Source: Heracleum sosnowskyi (Eukaryota > Streptophyta > Magnoliopsida > Apiales > Apiaceae). From it: a stretch of 64,000 nt of DNA. Under the pieces are notes generated by a model. That model did not search any database. It had not been told where the DNA came from and was given only the letters and a program-made list of their open reading frames with translations. Both the position numbers and the translations under genes were made by a program. Positions 1 through 10,700 of this stretch are shown one piece after another (positions within the stretch are counted from its first letter, which is position 1; every line of letters begins with the position of its first letter). The stretch is from positions 79,012,685-79,076,684 of the forward strand of contig CM061238.1 of NCBI GenBank assembly GCA_030848705.1, in the 5' to 3' direction.

Positions 1-119
1 TTAGCCTGTTTACACTTACCATTGTGTGTTTTATTTTCTCCATCTTTTTTGTGATCTCTGGCTCAGATTTTCGGAGATGTATATGTAGTGAAATGAAAGT
101 GGTAAGAGTTGAAGACTTC
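1..119. other. flank of element A
   Basis: I see no gene or repeat in the first 114 bases. Bases 115-119 (acttc) are the left target-site duplication of element A; the matching copy is at 26115-26119. Confidence 0.8.
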
Positions 120-1463
120 TGTTAGGTCCCGATATGTTTGTAGAAGGGGGGTTGAATACAAACTATACCGTTTTATCGAATTTGTCCGTTTAAAGATTAA
201 ACAATGGATGAACAAATTATTGCGGAATTAAATGAAACAGAATTCAAGTTAAATATAACTTATATTAAACTTGAAAGGTGTTACAATTTTGGTACTGATT
301 ACAGAATAAAATCTCAAACTAATTAAAACAAATCTAGAATAAATTCGACATGAATTTATCTATTTTTGTAATAAAAAGATATAACGATAAATGATAGTTC
401 GAGATTCGTTCTAGGGATAAAGATCCGCTAGATAGTCAATACAATACAAGCAAATGATTTCTATTGGTTTAGATTCAACACTAAGTTCTAGAAATAATTC
501 CTTGTTCTTGAAATTGATTCGGCAGAATGTATGAAGTTCTTGACAATATGTTTTTGTTGATGATAGAATGTTAAGTACACTGCACTATCTTGATCTTCTT
601 TTCTATTTAAACTAATCCACTGATCAGTTGTAATCTGCACGTGCTTTTACTTTAATAAAGCATAAAGACTATCAAAACTAAAGCAGAAAGACTATTCCTT
701 TTATCAGAAAAACTATTTTAGTACATAGAAAGACTATTTTTATTTTCATAAAGACTATCCTAAGTCTATAAAGACTTTCGGTAAGACTAAATGAATTATA
801 AAAATAATTTCTAAAATACTAAGTAATTCCAGAAAGACTTTCGGCAAGACTACCAAAATAGTCTTTCTAAAATTACTTTTAGTCTTACTGATTTTAGAAT
901 ATTAGAATTAATTCTAATTTAATTTATCTACTTAATTAATTTACCAAATAAATTAATTCTTAGTTAAATTAATTAAATGAAATAGATAATTAATGGAGAA
1001 TGAAAACTAATTTCTTGATAAAAGAAATTGTCCTGAGAACCACTTTAATTAATGACGAACTTCCACTGACTGTTGTTGACGCTCGATGTACTGTTTGGTT
1101 CATGAGCGACTAACTTCAATGTCTGTTCTTCATCTTGACTTTAAAAACTGTGATTCTCTTCTCTTTAAATCCCTTCAATGAACCACTGTAACTTGTACCT
1201 TTGCTGTCACACTCTTGAAATCTCTGTCACTTTAATAAATCCACTTTCTTGTAAACTTCACTGAGGCTTGATCAAATTAATGAGCTTCTTTCAATGTAGA
1301 ATTACTTCAAGTCTGTAGATGACTTTTAACTTCATTCTTTTGACTGTTATGATCTTCTGAGATTCCTGTGACAATTTGAATTATTACTTACTTAATTACA
1401 GACTTGTTTAATGTTGAGTTATATCCTCGATGTAAACAAATAGGCCTAAACATATGCCTTTCA
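120..1463 (-). repeat. 3' LTR of element A
   Basis: On the plus strand it starts TGTTAGGTCCC and ends GCCTTTCA, so it has TG...CA ends. It matches the LTR at 23622-26114 once C1 is discounted. It contains the terminal hairpin (136-163) and, at about 645-900, many copies of the A-family word AGACTATC / GATAGTCT. Confidence 0.93.
136..163 (-). other. LTR-terminal hairpin, family A
   Basis: GTTTGTA (136-142) and TACAAAC (157-163) are exact inverted repeats around the loop GAAGGGGGGTTGAA. The loop is almost identical in families B and C, but the arms differ. It lies about 16 bases from the LTR edge, which is the U5 end on the element's strand. The second A copy is at 23638-23666. Confidence 0.8.
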
Positions 1464-1478
1464 ATCTCCCCCTATTTG
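1464..1478 (-). other. polypurine tract of element A
   Basis: Reads CAAATAGGGGGAGAT on the minus strand and directly abuts the 3' LTR. This is the expected plus-strand primer for reverse transcription, and it fixes the element's orientation. Confidence 0.9.
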
Positions 1479-1723
1479 TTTGTTAGAGAATAACAAGCAA
1501 ATACCTAGAGGACAACTCATCTAACTAAACAAGTAGAAATAAGACATTAAAAGCTAAGTAAATAATAACACAAAGTTCTGGATTTCATTTAACATTATCC
1601 AGATTCAAACATTTAAAGGTAAGTACAAGATAGATGTTCCTCTAGACTGAACATATGAATACATTGATCCTATCTTGATATACCTAAGCTCTAAACATTT
1701 AACATTTACAATACAGAGCTTCT

Positions 1724-2026
1724 TCAGATGTCTTCATCCATCATCTCTCCTTCTTCTAGTGCTTCAAGCAAATCCTTGTCCAGAACACGATCAGATTCAG
1801 AAGTAATGCCACTAGGTCTGACAGGTTGAGTTGTGACTTTCTTCAGCCTATTCTTCAATTGATGATATCTTGGAATATTGGCTATGCAATAGTCTTGAAT
1901 CAAATCAGCAACTTCTGTCTTCTCTTGTGTAGCAAATCCTGAAGTCCTTAACATGTTCTCCAGGTAAACAAGATGCTTGGCAGGAAAACCTTTCAAAGAG
2001 ATTGGATCCACACCACAAGTCTGAAG
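1724..2026 (-). pseudogene. element A third ORF, C-terminal part
   Basis: This is the tail of A's third ORF, cut off from the rest (14092-17010) by element B. The reading frame runs on from B's LTR up to 2107, but only the part below 2027 belongs to A. It encodes about 100 residues (QTCGVDPISL near the start, EEGEMMDEDI at the end). The acidic EEGE(M/I) tail and the 'TSGFATQEK..VADLI' segment match the same region of C2's third ORF (55369-56874), which has 'STGFSSTEK..AADTL' and ends EEGEIGMD. The frames on the two sides of B are compatible, so B's insertion is what separates them. Function unknown. Confidence 0.75.
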
Positions 2027-2635
2027 TGTTGCCCAGTAATAATCTATTGTAGAAGGGGGGTTGAATACAATAGTGTAAGATAATCGACTTCTTAATGTAT
2101 ATATCACAAATATGAAAAGAAAGATAACAGCTTTATTAAATCTGATATAAAACTGTTACAAACTCTCTCAAGAAATTCTGATGTTCTTGAGAGCTGCTAG
2201 TTTACAAAAACTCTCTCAAGAAATTCTATGTTCTTAAGAGCTTCTATTCGATTATGTTCTCTCTCGCATGAATACATAAATCGAAACCAAGACTGTGTTT
2301 ATATAGTGCACACAGCTTCTCTATCAATAACAAGATAAGTCCTAATCAATAACAAAGATAGAAACCTATCCTTAATCGATAGCTACATTCTACAAACCAG
2401 GAACAAATAGAATAAACTTCCATGTTTATCTAGACTCCAAATATAACTCGAAGTAGGAATCCTGATCAGCTTCAAGTTCTGATGATCAATCCTGATCATA
2501 ATCTGAGTAGGAATCCTGATGATCAATAAGATACTGACGCTTGATCAAATACTGATGACCATGCAATACTGATGACGTCAGCAATCCTGATCAGTTGAGT
2601 CTAGCTTCTGACGATCATTGAATTCTGATCTAACA
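2027..2635 (-). repeat. 3' LTR of element B
   Basis: TG...CA-ended, 609 bp. On the element strand it has CTATATAAA (plus 2298-2306), a plausible TATA box. The part nearest the PPT is dense in the B-family words AATCCTGAT / ATACTGATG (about 2455-2630). The terminal hairpin is at 2044-2073. Confidence 0.96.
2044..2073 (-). other. LTR-terminal hairpin, family B
   Basis: CTATTGTA (2044-2051) and TACAATAG (2066-2073) pair perfectly over 8 bp around GAAGGGGGGTTGAA. Same loop as family A with a different, still complementary stem. Copy in the other LTR at 13495-13524. Confidence 0.8.
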
Positions 2636-2650
2636 ATCTCCCCCAATCTC
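2636..2650 (-). other. polypurine tract of element B
   Basis: GAGATTGGGGGAGAT on the minus strand, directly next to the 3' LTR. Confidence 0.9.
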
Positions 2651-2725
2651 ATACTTTGTGAAATAAAGTATAGATTCCAAATATTCAATGATGTCAAAAA
2701 CATGTATCAAAATGTACAAGTATCT

Positions 2726-3496
2726 TCAGAAACAACTTATCTGTTTAAGCTTTTTTTTTTGATAGAACAGATTCATCTTCAAGAAGTTGGATAATAAACT
2801 TTCTTCTTTTTCTTCAAGAATTTGAATCAGTCTTTCCTTAAGATTTCTGAGTTCTTCATCTTCCTCATTAATCTGGTAGATAGCTGCTCTGAGATTCTGT
2901 ATGGAGTTCCTTTGAAGACTATGCTCTTCTAGCATAAGATAAGCAATTTCCTTCCCATCAGGACTGAGTGAAAGATGAGTCATGCCAAAATTTACTTCTT
3001 TAACAGCAGTACCCCTTTGCATTTCCACATCCTGACCTCTTTGATTTAAGTACATGGGAATATAATTACCATTGAAATTACTGTTTCCATCCAGTCTTCT
3101 TCTTATCGTTGACAAAATCATGTCACTCCATTCTTTGTACACTTGGTTCTTCCATCTTAACAGATAGTGAACATATTTCAGTTCCTGTGTAGTTTTCATC
3201 AGCAGATCTTGAATAGATAGAATCTTCACACTACCATCTTTCATGAAGTACAGAAGCTTTTCTTTCTTTTCAAAACCATCATGACAATCTATAACTATAT
3301 CAACAGCTAATAAATTGTTCAGGTTTTCAGAAGTTAAAGTACCTCCAATTTCAGTTAAGGAGTAAGGATCAACATAAGTCATGTTTAGAAATTCAGCATC
3401 CCTGTGTCCAATACCTCCTCTTGTGTAACTTGACATTTGCTTCAGATTCGAAAACATCTTTATCCAGAGTGTTTTTGATCTAGCCATATCAGACAA
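2726..3496 (-). pseudogene. element B third ORF, C-terminal segment
   Basis: A 256-codon frame that continues the product of 3668-6490 after frame breaks. It is mostly charged and leucine-rich, with a predicted helical stretch near the end ('NEEDEELRNLKERL'). No transmembrane segment or recognised catalytic motif is visible. In SIRE-type elements this extra ORF after pol is often called envelope-like, but nothing here supports a membrane protein. The true N-terminal join is upstream: the open frame continues through about 3620 before it meets the shift. Confidence 0.6.
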
Positions 3497-3570
3497 ATCA
3501 ACAACACTTGAAGCACTTGTTATAATTCCACCAGACTGAAAATTGATAAGTTTATCACACCTTAGTGTAC

Positions 3571-3753
3571 TTATATGTTTCCACTTCTTGTATTTCTCCT
3601 TTTCATGAGCGTAGCTTCTTTCAAGTAAAGATTCTTGCCTGCTTGTATTTCTCCATTATCTTTCATTTCAAACTTTAAGCCTTTGTAGATAGAGATTGAA
3701 ATCTTCATATGTTCTTTTTGTAATATCTCTTCTTCTGGCTTCTTCTTCTTCAT
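3571..3753 (-). pseudogene. element B third ORF, middle fragment in a shifted frame
   Basis: A short frame of 60 codons overlaps the end of the long third-ORF frame (3668) and precedes the 256-codon frame. It gives a lysine/glutamate-rich helix-like segment ('MKKKKPEEEI'). The 3560-3690 interval seems to contain two small indels, one close to the stop at 3668 and one near 3600-3640. The exact positions cannot be fixed without an intact relative. Confidence 0.4.
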
Positions 3754-6490
3754 CTACTTCTTTGTTGTGACAATCAACAACAGTAGATAAGATTATCAAA
3801 TCAACCTCTTGCAGAATTTCAGATTCATCAGGATCTTGAATATTGTCAGGATTAGAATCTTCAATTTGATTTGTATTGCTGAGAGTTGATTTACTTGATT
3901 TTCTTCTCAATTCAGGTTCTTCTTCAACAAATTCCTTGTCTTCTTTCTCCATGATATCCTTGATAACAGGACCTGTTAGATTTTGTGAAGCTTCAGGAAT
4001 TTCTTCAATTCTTAACCCTCTAGACCTTGTCTGTCTAGGTACTGTTTGAGTTGAAGAACCTCTTTTACTTCTTCTAACACCTCTTCTACCTCTGCTTCCT
4101 CTACCTCTAGCAGGAGCAGTATAGCTTTCCATTGTCTCTCTTTGTAGTCTCAAGAATTCTTCATGTGAGAGTTCTGGATATTCTTCACTTGCTGTAGAGA
4201 GTGCTTTTCTGGCAAATAATTGTTGAACTCTATTATCAGTGTGATAAAGAGTAACAATTCTACCGTCTTTTGTAGAAAACTTCTGGAATAAATTTGATGC
4301 ATCTTCAGGATTATCAATAATTACATCTTCATCACCTTCAGGAATTGTAGCAAGAATATGTCCATGACCAGGTGTCAGGATTTGATCTTCCGTCAGGATC
4401 TGAGATTGCATCAACGTTCTTACTGTCTTAACTCCAGAATCAGAAACATGAGTTGACTGCGTTGTTTGACTTTGAGAAGTTTGGATTGTCTTCATAACAA
4501 CAGCATCAGAGGTTTCTCCTTGTATCACTTTGTCACCACCATCATCTCCAATATCATCATCATTATTTCTTAATACTAGATCAGGTGTACATTTTGTCTG
4601 AATAACCTTCTCCCCCTTTTTGACATCAGGATTTGACAATAATTGCAAAATTAAGGAAAGAGAGGCTTGAATTTCAGTTACCTTAGTATCCAGAGAATCA
4701 ATTCTTTGTTTGATGGAGGTTTGTTCTGAAACAACAGATTTCACTTGGGATTCCACTACCCTCAATTGTAAAGTAGTAGGCACCTTTGTAAAATTATTAA
4801 AGATATCAGTCCTCACTTTTTCAGTTGAACCCTTGATAGAATCAATCTCACTTTTCCGGCTTTTGGATAACAGAGTAGTAGCCTTCAGATGATTCTTCAA
4901 GTCTTGATTCTCTATAGATTTCACTGCATTATAGGCATGTCCAATAGCAGAAGAAAAACTGATAGATTCATCAGAATTGTGCCATGAATTGTTCCATTCA
5001 TTCTGTCTAAATGCCTCTGCAGGATCAAAGGAAGGAATAGAAAAATCTTGTCTCTGATCTTTCCCAGTGGAAGCATTGCTAGCCATATATGTACTTGATG
5101 AACCAAAATTAGTTCCAAGACTAATTTTGAGTGCTGTAGCAAGCTGTTCCTTCTCTTTTCGATTCTCATCATCATCACTATCATCAGAGTCATCATCATC
5201 AGTACTATGAGTAACATCAGGATCAGGAATTGCAATACCTTTCTGTTTATCCTGTGATTCTGAGATAGGATGATCCATTGGTCTTGAACGAAGTGGTTGT
5301 ATCAAAATAGGTTCATTATCAGGAGCACCACTAGCGTCAGGATGAACATCGTCAGGATTTGATATGCTTGCATCAGTATTTGCTACCAATGGTTCTTGTG
5401 GAGCTTGAGGTTCAGAAGCTGCTTCAACACTTTGAGCTAAAGGTTCTTGTGTGCTTCCCTCATTGACAATGTTCTCGACCAATCTTTCAATATAAGCTGT
5501 AGCTTTGCCTGCATCTTCACTTTGAGAAGATGGTTCTTGTGTAGCTGGAATGTTGATGTCTTCATTCTCCCTTTGAGAAAATGGTTCTTGTGTGACCATT
5601 CCACTAGCTAAGCCTTCACTCAAACTTTGATTGAGTGGTTCTTGTGTGGCAGGATCAACAGTAGCTGCTGAATTACTCTGAAATTCAGGTTCTTGTGGGC
5701 TTGATCCTTTCAGCTTCTTCTGTCTCTGATAGACTAACTCTTCTGCATTCCTCTTTTTCTTTGATGTAGGTGTAAGACCAACCAAGGAAGCAGTTGTAGA
5801 AACCTTCTCCCAAGAAATTTCTCGAATCTGAGATGGAGAGGCTGAAGAGTCTGATATAGAGACAACTTTTGTTGTTGCATCAGGAATACTAACATCAGGA
5901 TTTGCTAGAGCATCAGGAGTAGATGACTCATCAGGATTTGATGTCTGAATATCAGTATCCTTCATTTGCACTGTCAAAGGAATATGATACCTGCTCTTTG
6001 ATAATTTCCTTGTCTTTTGTGGTTTTGATGAAGGTACCACAGCTTTAGTAGCAGTATCAGCAACTTCCTTGTTCACATTCATCACAGAGGATATAGGTAA
6101 GTCATCCTCTGAATCACTTTCATCAATCAACCTTAACTTCCTTTTCACAGGAACATCCTTAACAACCTTATCAGCTTTCTTGACCAGGACCCCTTGTACA
6201 CCCCCTTGTATCTTCTTTTTAGTGAGTGGTGTAGAGGAAAAATCCTTTGAACCTGATTGCCTTCCAGACACATCAGTTCTAGCTGATTTCTTTGATTTTA
6301 CAACTAAAGTCTTTTGAGAGACAGTAGAGGTGGTTGTTAACTGTTTAGACTGTTTAGGTTGCATGCTTGTGTCAGGAACAAGGTGGGTTGGGCCTTGCCC
6401 CATAGCATTAGAAAGTAGTCCATAACGAGTAGGCATTTTCTGATGTAAGAAAAACCTAACCTCATCAGGAATAAAAACATTTCCGCACAA
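3668..6490 (-). CDS. element B third ORF, main frame (sORF after pol)
   Basis: A 940-codon frame; the first ATG is at 6436, and the frame is open upstream without one. Near the N-terminus is 'MPTRYGLLSNAMGQG', followed by long, low-complexity, Ser/Thr/Asp-rich and probably disordered sequence. The central part (plus 5385-5700) has about six degenerate (T/P)QEP repeats. A likely coiled coil lies near 4640-4900, and an Arg/Gly-rich basic patch (RGRGSRGRRG) at about 4060-4120. NPD/IPD/TPD tripeptides recur, encoded by the B-family DNA word. No enzyme motif, signal peptide or membrane helix is seen. It is the position-equivalent of the extra ORF of Sirevirus-type elements; function unknown. The frame breaks at 3668. 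Confidence 0.7.
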   Translation of the reverse strand: MCGNVFIPDEVRFFLHQKMPTRYGLLSNAMGQGPTHLVPDTSMQPKQSKQLTTTSTVSQKTLVVKSKKSARTDVSGRQSGSKDFSSTPLTKKKIQGGVQGVLVKKADKVVKDVPVKRKLRLIDESDSEDDLPISSVMNVNKEVADTATKAVVPSSKPQKTRKLSKSRYHIPLTVQMKDTDIQTSNPDESSTPDALANPDVSIPDATTKVVSISDSSASPSQIREISWEKVSTTASLVGLTPTSKKKRNAEELVYQRQKKLKGSSPQEPEFQSNSAATVDPATQEPLNQSLSEGLASGMVTQEPFSQRENEDINIPATQEPSSQSEDAGKATAYIERLVENIVNEGSTQEPLAQSVEAASEPQAPQEPLVANTDASISNPDDVHPDASGAPDNEPILIQPLRSRPMDHPISESQDKQKGIAIPDPDVTHSTDDDDSDDSDDDENRKEKEQLATALKISLGTNFGSSSTYMASNASTGKDQRQDFSIPSFDPAEAFRQNEWNNSWHNSDESISFSSAIGHAYNAVKSIENQDLKNHLKATTLLSKSRKSEIDSIKGSTEKVRTDIFNNFTKVPTTLQLRVVESQVKSVVSEQTSIKQRIDSLDTKVTEIQASLSLILQLLSNPDVKKGEKVIQTKCTPDLVLRNNDDDIGDDGGDKVIQGETSDAVVMKTIQTSQSQTTQSTHVSDSGVKTVRTLMQSQILTEDQILTPGHGHILATIPEGDEDVIIDNPEDASNLFQKFSTKDGRIVTLYHTDNRVQQLFARKALSTASEEYPELSHEEFLRLQRETMESYTAPARGRGSRGRRGVRRSKRGSSTQTVPRQTRSRGLRIEEIPEASQNLTGPVIKDIMEKEDKEFVEEEPELRRKSSKSTLSNTNQIEDSNPDNIQDPDESEILQEVDLIILSTVVDCHNKEVDEEEEARRRDITKRTYEDFNLYLQRLKV
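4609..4625 (-). other. internal PPT-like site in B third ORF
   Basis: The minus strand reads AAAAAGGGGGAGAAGG here, resembling the PPT at 2636-2650 but about 2 kb inside the element. A comparable GGGGGAG site occurs in the third ORF of C2 (about 56588-56602). Extra PPTs are a reported feature of Sireviruses. Confidence 0.5.
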
Positions 6491-6829
6491 AATATTTTGC
6501 CATATCAGGATTAAAAAAAAATATTCAATAAGATTAAAATAAAATTTTATTTAAGAAAACAAAATTTATTTTAACAATCCTGAATAGCGTTTTTGGTTTA
6601 AGAAAAATAACCAAATTAATGGTCATAGAATTAAAACACGCTTACCAGCAAACGAGGCAAAAATATTTATGGAAAACTGAACCGTCTCATCGAGATTGTA
6701 GAAATGACCTGTACTCTTAATACACATTCTCTATAAAAGAGAACTGTTAAACATAACAGCATCTATCTAACAAAAACCCTCTCCAAAGAATAAAACTTAC
6801 CAAAAAGTTTCCACCTTATTCATTTTTCA
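6491..6829. other. spacer between B third ORF and antisense gene
   Basis: AT-rich spacer without coding potential on the minus strand. The plus strand carries the presumed promoter and 5' leader of the antisense ORF: a TATA box at 6732-6739 and a CA-rich leader at about 6765-6829. Confidence 0.6.
6732..6739 (+). promoter_or_regulatory. TATA box of antisense ORF in B
   Basis: TATAAAAG on the plus strand, about 98 bases upstream of the ATG at 6830. This spacing leaves a leader of about 65 bases. The promoter faces against the element's own transcription. Confidence 0.55.
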
Positions 6830-7216
6830 ATGGCTGCCAATAATCAAAATAACATACCTGATGAAGAGCTTGACTTGATTTGGCAGGAGATGGAGGAGGC
6901 ACTTGCTGATATGGAGCCACAACCAGTTCCTGACCCTCAGGAATATGAAGCGTTTGTAAACGCTATGGTTGATGTGGTGTGGCACGACTTTGTGCAAGCC
7001 AACCCTGACTGGAATCCTCTTGAGAATCTCATCTATGAAGAGGATGAAGACGATGAGGATGATGAAGAGGATGAGGATCTCGTTGAAGAGCGAGAGAGGA
7101 GAAGAAAGAAAGTGCTTGATGCAAGTGCTTCATGCACGGTGGAAGCAAGGAAGCATCCCGGTGATCACGATGACGATCCACCTTCAAGTGCATCAGTTCC
7201 TCTTCTTGTCCTTTAA
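6830..7216 (+). CDS. antisense ORF in element B, acidic 128-aa protein
   Basis: Plus-strand ORF lying opposite to B's genes, between pol and the third ORF. The ATG is in a good plant context (tcaATGGCt) behind a TATA box and leader. The product starts MAANNQNNIPDEELDLIWQE, followed by a segment rich in Trp and acidic residues. A run of about 20 Asp/Glu (residues 70-88) is followed by a basic stretch (ERERRRKK) that could serve as a nuclear signal, then a Ser/Pro tail. I do not recognise the family. An acidic domain beside a basic patch would suit a nuclear or chromatin-interacting protein, but that is inference. Additional antisense ORFs near the 3' end are known in some plant LTR retrotransposons. 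A minus-strand frame over 7029-7271 is its shadow. Confidence 0.6.
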   Translation: MAANNQNNIPDEELDLIWQEMEEALADMEPQPVPDPQEYEAFVNAMVDVVWHDFVQANPDWNPLENLIYEEDEDDEDDEEDEDLVEERERRRKKVLDASASCTVEARKHPGDHDDDPPSSASVPLLVL

Positions 7217-7761
7217 GGACATAGAAATCTTCCAATCCTGATGGACTGTGAAGCTGCTCAGGAGCATTCATGCTAATTTGCAGGGCACGTGTTCATGCTT
7301 ATCTGTAAAGCACGAGTTCCTGAGTAGAAAATAGACTAGGAAAACAAATATGTAATTTCCATATTTCATGTGTAATTGATATTCAAGAATTAATGAAAAT
7401 TATCTATTTTCTCAACTGTTTTCTTCCTGTATATGCCTGCAAAATTTGTTAGTAACACTCATATTGAGATAGAATTGATAAATAATAAACTCTGACAATA
7501 ATGAAATTGAAATTGATAATTAAGACTGAAAACTTAATCAAAGACTAAGTAATAATCTAATCGTCCAGAGTTTACCAGGAGTGTTAATGACAACTTAGAA
7601 CCTCTGGTTTTCATACCAGCTTCAATATCTGAGCATCAGGATTTGACCAATTGATTTCCTGTCAGGATTGAGTCCTATCAGGATTTGATCAAAGACACAT
7701 ACCTTTCTGAATAACCATCAGGATTTGACAGTTATCAGGATTTCCGCTCTGTAGCTTTTCC
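7217..7761. other. non-coding spacer of B with word array
   Basis: Likely 3' UTR of the antisense ORF (AT-rich, ATTAATGAAAATTA at about 7388), followed at 7630-7745 by five close copies of the B-family word (T)CAGGATTTGA. The same word is scattered through the LTRs and coding regions of B. No ORF. Confidence 0.6.
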
Positions 7762-10700
7762 TCAGAAATTCTCAAAATTCATCATTCCAAGTTCATTCAC
7801 CAACTTATTGAAAGTAGCTTCAGGCAGTGGCTTGGTGAATATATCAGCTAGTTGTTGATCAGTAGGAACAAAGTGAAGTTCAATTGTTCCTTCCAGAACC
7901 TGTTCTCTTATAAAGTGATATCTGATACTGATGTGTTTAGTAAGAGAATGCTGAACTGGATTTCCTGTCATTGCAATAGCACTTTGGTTATCACAATAAA
8001 TAGGGATTTTTGAGTATGACAGGCCATAATCTAACAACTGATTTCTCATCCACATTATCTGAGCACAACAACTTCCTGCAGCAATGTACTCAGCTTCTGC
8101 AGTTGAAGTGGAAATAGATTTCTGCTTTTTACTGAACCATGAAACTAGTCTTCCACCCAAAAACTGACAACTTCCTGAAGTACTTTTTCTGTCTATTTTG
8201 CATCCTGCAAAATCAGCATCTGAATAACCACACAACCCAAAATCTGATTCCCTTGCATACCAAAGGCCAAGTGAAGGAGTGCCTTTGAGATATCTGAAAA
8301 TTCTCTTGACTGCAATCAGATGTGGTTCTCTAGGTTTTGCTTGAAATCTTGCACATAGACAGGTTGCAAACATGATATCTGGTCTACTGGCAGTGAGATA
8401 CAATAAAGAGCCAATCATTCCTCTGTAGTGAGTTACATCTACCTCTTCACCTTGATCAGGATCAAGTTTGGTAGATGTAGCTATGGGAGTTGAAGCAGAA
8501 GTACTGTCTTGCATGTTAAACCTTGTTAGTAAATTCCTTGTGTATTTAGACTGATTAATAAAAATCCCTTCATCAGTCTGTTTAACTTGAAGACCCAGAA
8601 AGTAACTCATTTCTCCCATCATGCTCATTTGATATCTTGACTGCATAAGCTTGGAAAACTTTTCACACAGCTTATTGTTTGTTGACCCAAAAATGATATC
8701 ATCAACATAAATCTGAACTAACAGCAACTCCTTACCATGATTCAAATAAAATAGAGTTTTATCAATTGCACCTCTTTTGAATCCACTTTCCAGTAAGAAT
8801 TGAGCTAAGGTTTTATACCATGCTCTTGGAGCTTGCTTTAGTCCATAAAGTGCCTTATCCAGTCTGTAGACATGATCTGGATATTTAGGATCAATGAAAC
8901 CAGGAGGTTGTTCAACATAAACTTCTTCCTCCAGTTCACCATTTAAGAAAGCACTTTTAACATCCATCTGGAAAACCTTGAATTTCTTATGTGCTGCATA
9001 AGCAAGAAATATCCTGATGGCTTCTAGTCTTGCAACAGGAGCAAAAGTTTCATCATAGTCAATTCCCTCTTGTTGGGAATACCCCTTTGCAACTAGTCTT
9101 GCTTTGTTTCTGATAATGACTCCATCAGAATCAGTCTTGTTCTTGAAAATCCACTTTGTACCAACAATTGATCTATTCTTTGGTCTTGGTACCAGTTTCC
9201 AGACTTCATTCCTTTCAAATTCATTCAGTTCTTCTTGCATTGCAGTAACCCAATCAGCATCTTTAAGTGCATCTTCAACTTTCTTAGGTTCCTCCTTGGA
9301 TAGAAAGTTATTGTATAAACATTCATTCTGAGTTGCACTTCTTGTTTGAACACCTGCAGCAGGATCTCCAATTATCAAATCAGGAGTATGATCTTTTGTC
9401 CATTTCCTTGCTGGTGTCAAATTGTTTCTTGAAGTAGATGCTCCCCCTGGATTGGTGTTATCTTGATTGAAAGAATTTGATTGATTTGAAGCTCTCCCTG
9501 AATTATTGCTATGCCCTCCTGATGTGTTATCAGGATCTTCACTTGAATCAGTATCTGAAGAATTCTGTCCTGATGATTGAGTTGACTCTGAACTTGTAGT
9601 TGAATGCTGTTGCTCCCCCTCAACATTAGCACTACTAGTTGTATTACTATTAATTGCATCATCAGTATTAGCACCATCAGTATCTGGTGTGTCATCAGGA
9701 TTTGGTGACCCATCAGGATCTGATGTATTGACAGCTTCTGATTCACTTTCTTCAGGTTCCTTGGTAGCTTCATTTTCAAAAATCAATCTATCATGAGAGT
9801 CTTCATTGATTCCTGTTATCTTCTTATCATCAAAAGATACATGTATTGACTCCATGACAGTCCTTGTTCTCAAATTAAAAACTCTGAAGGCTCTTGATGC
9901 AGGATAACCTATGAATATTCCTTCATCAGCCTTTGTTTCAAATTTTCCTAGCTGTTCAGGATGAGTTCTGAGAACAAAACATTTACAGCCAAACACATGC
10001 AAATGCTTCAGACTTGGTTTCTTCTCCTTGAGTGACTGATAAGGAGTGACACCATGCCTGTTTATCAATGTGAGATTTTGTGTATAGCATGTTGTGTTGA
10101 CTGCTTCTGCCCAGAAATATGTAGGTAATTTAGCTTCTTCTAACATAGTTCTGCCAGCTTCAATAAGAGTTCTATTCTTCCTTTCTACTACTCCATTTTG
10201 CTGAGGTGTGCCAGGAGCAGAGAATTGTTGAATGATTCCTTTGTATTTGCAGAACTCTTCCATCTTTGAATTCTTAAATTCAGTACCATTATCACTTCTG
10301 AGAATCTTGACTTTGTACTTTGTGGTTGTCTCAATCATCCTCACATGATCCAACAGAACTTCAGGAGTTTCATCTTTTCTGTGCAGAAAATACACCCAGG
10401 TGAATCTAGAATATTCATCAACAATTACAAGAGTGTATCTTTTCTTACTGATGGACATGATGTTGACTGGACCAAACAGATCAAGATGTAGCATGTGATA
10501 TGGTTCTTCAATAGAGGATTCTGATTTACTCTGGAATGATGTCCTTCTTTGTTTTGCTTTTTGGCATGCATCACAGAGTCCATCAGGTGTATACAAGACA
10601 TTAGGTAATCCTCTTACTAACTCTTTCTTAACCAACTCATTGATGTTGCTGAAGTTGAGATGAGAAAGCTTCTTGTGCCAATTCCAACTTTCATCTACTG

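Noticed and set aside
1724..2107. 127-codon ORF as one gene
   Set aside because: Codons above 2026 come from B's LTR; only the rest belongs to A's third ORF.
3668..6490. third ORF of B as an envelope glycoprotein
   Set aside because: No signal peptide, membrane-spanning segment or glycoprotein-like cysteine pattern is seen; it is mostly disordered and charged.
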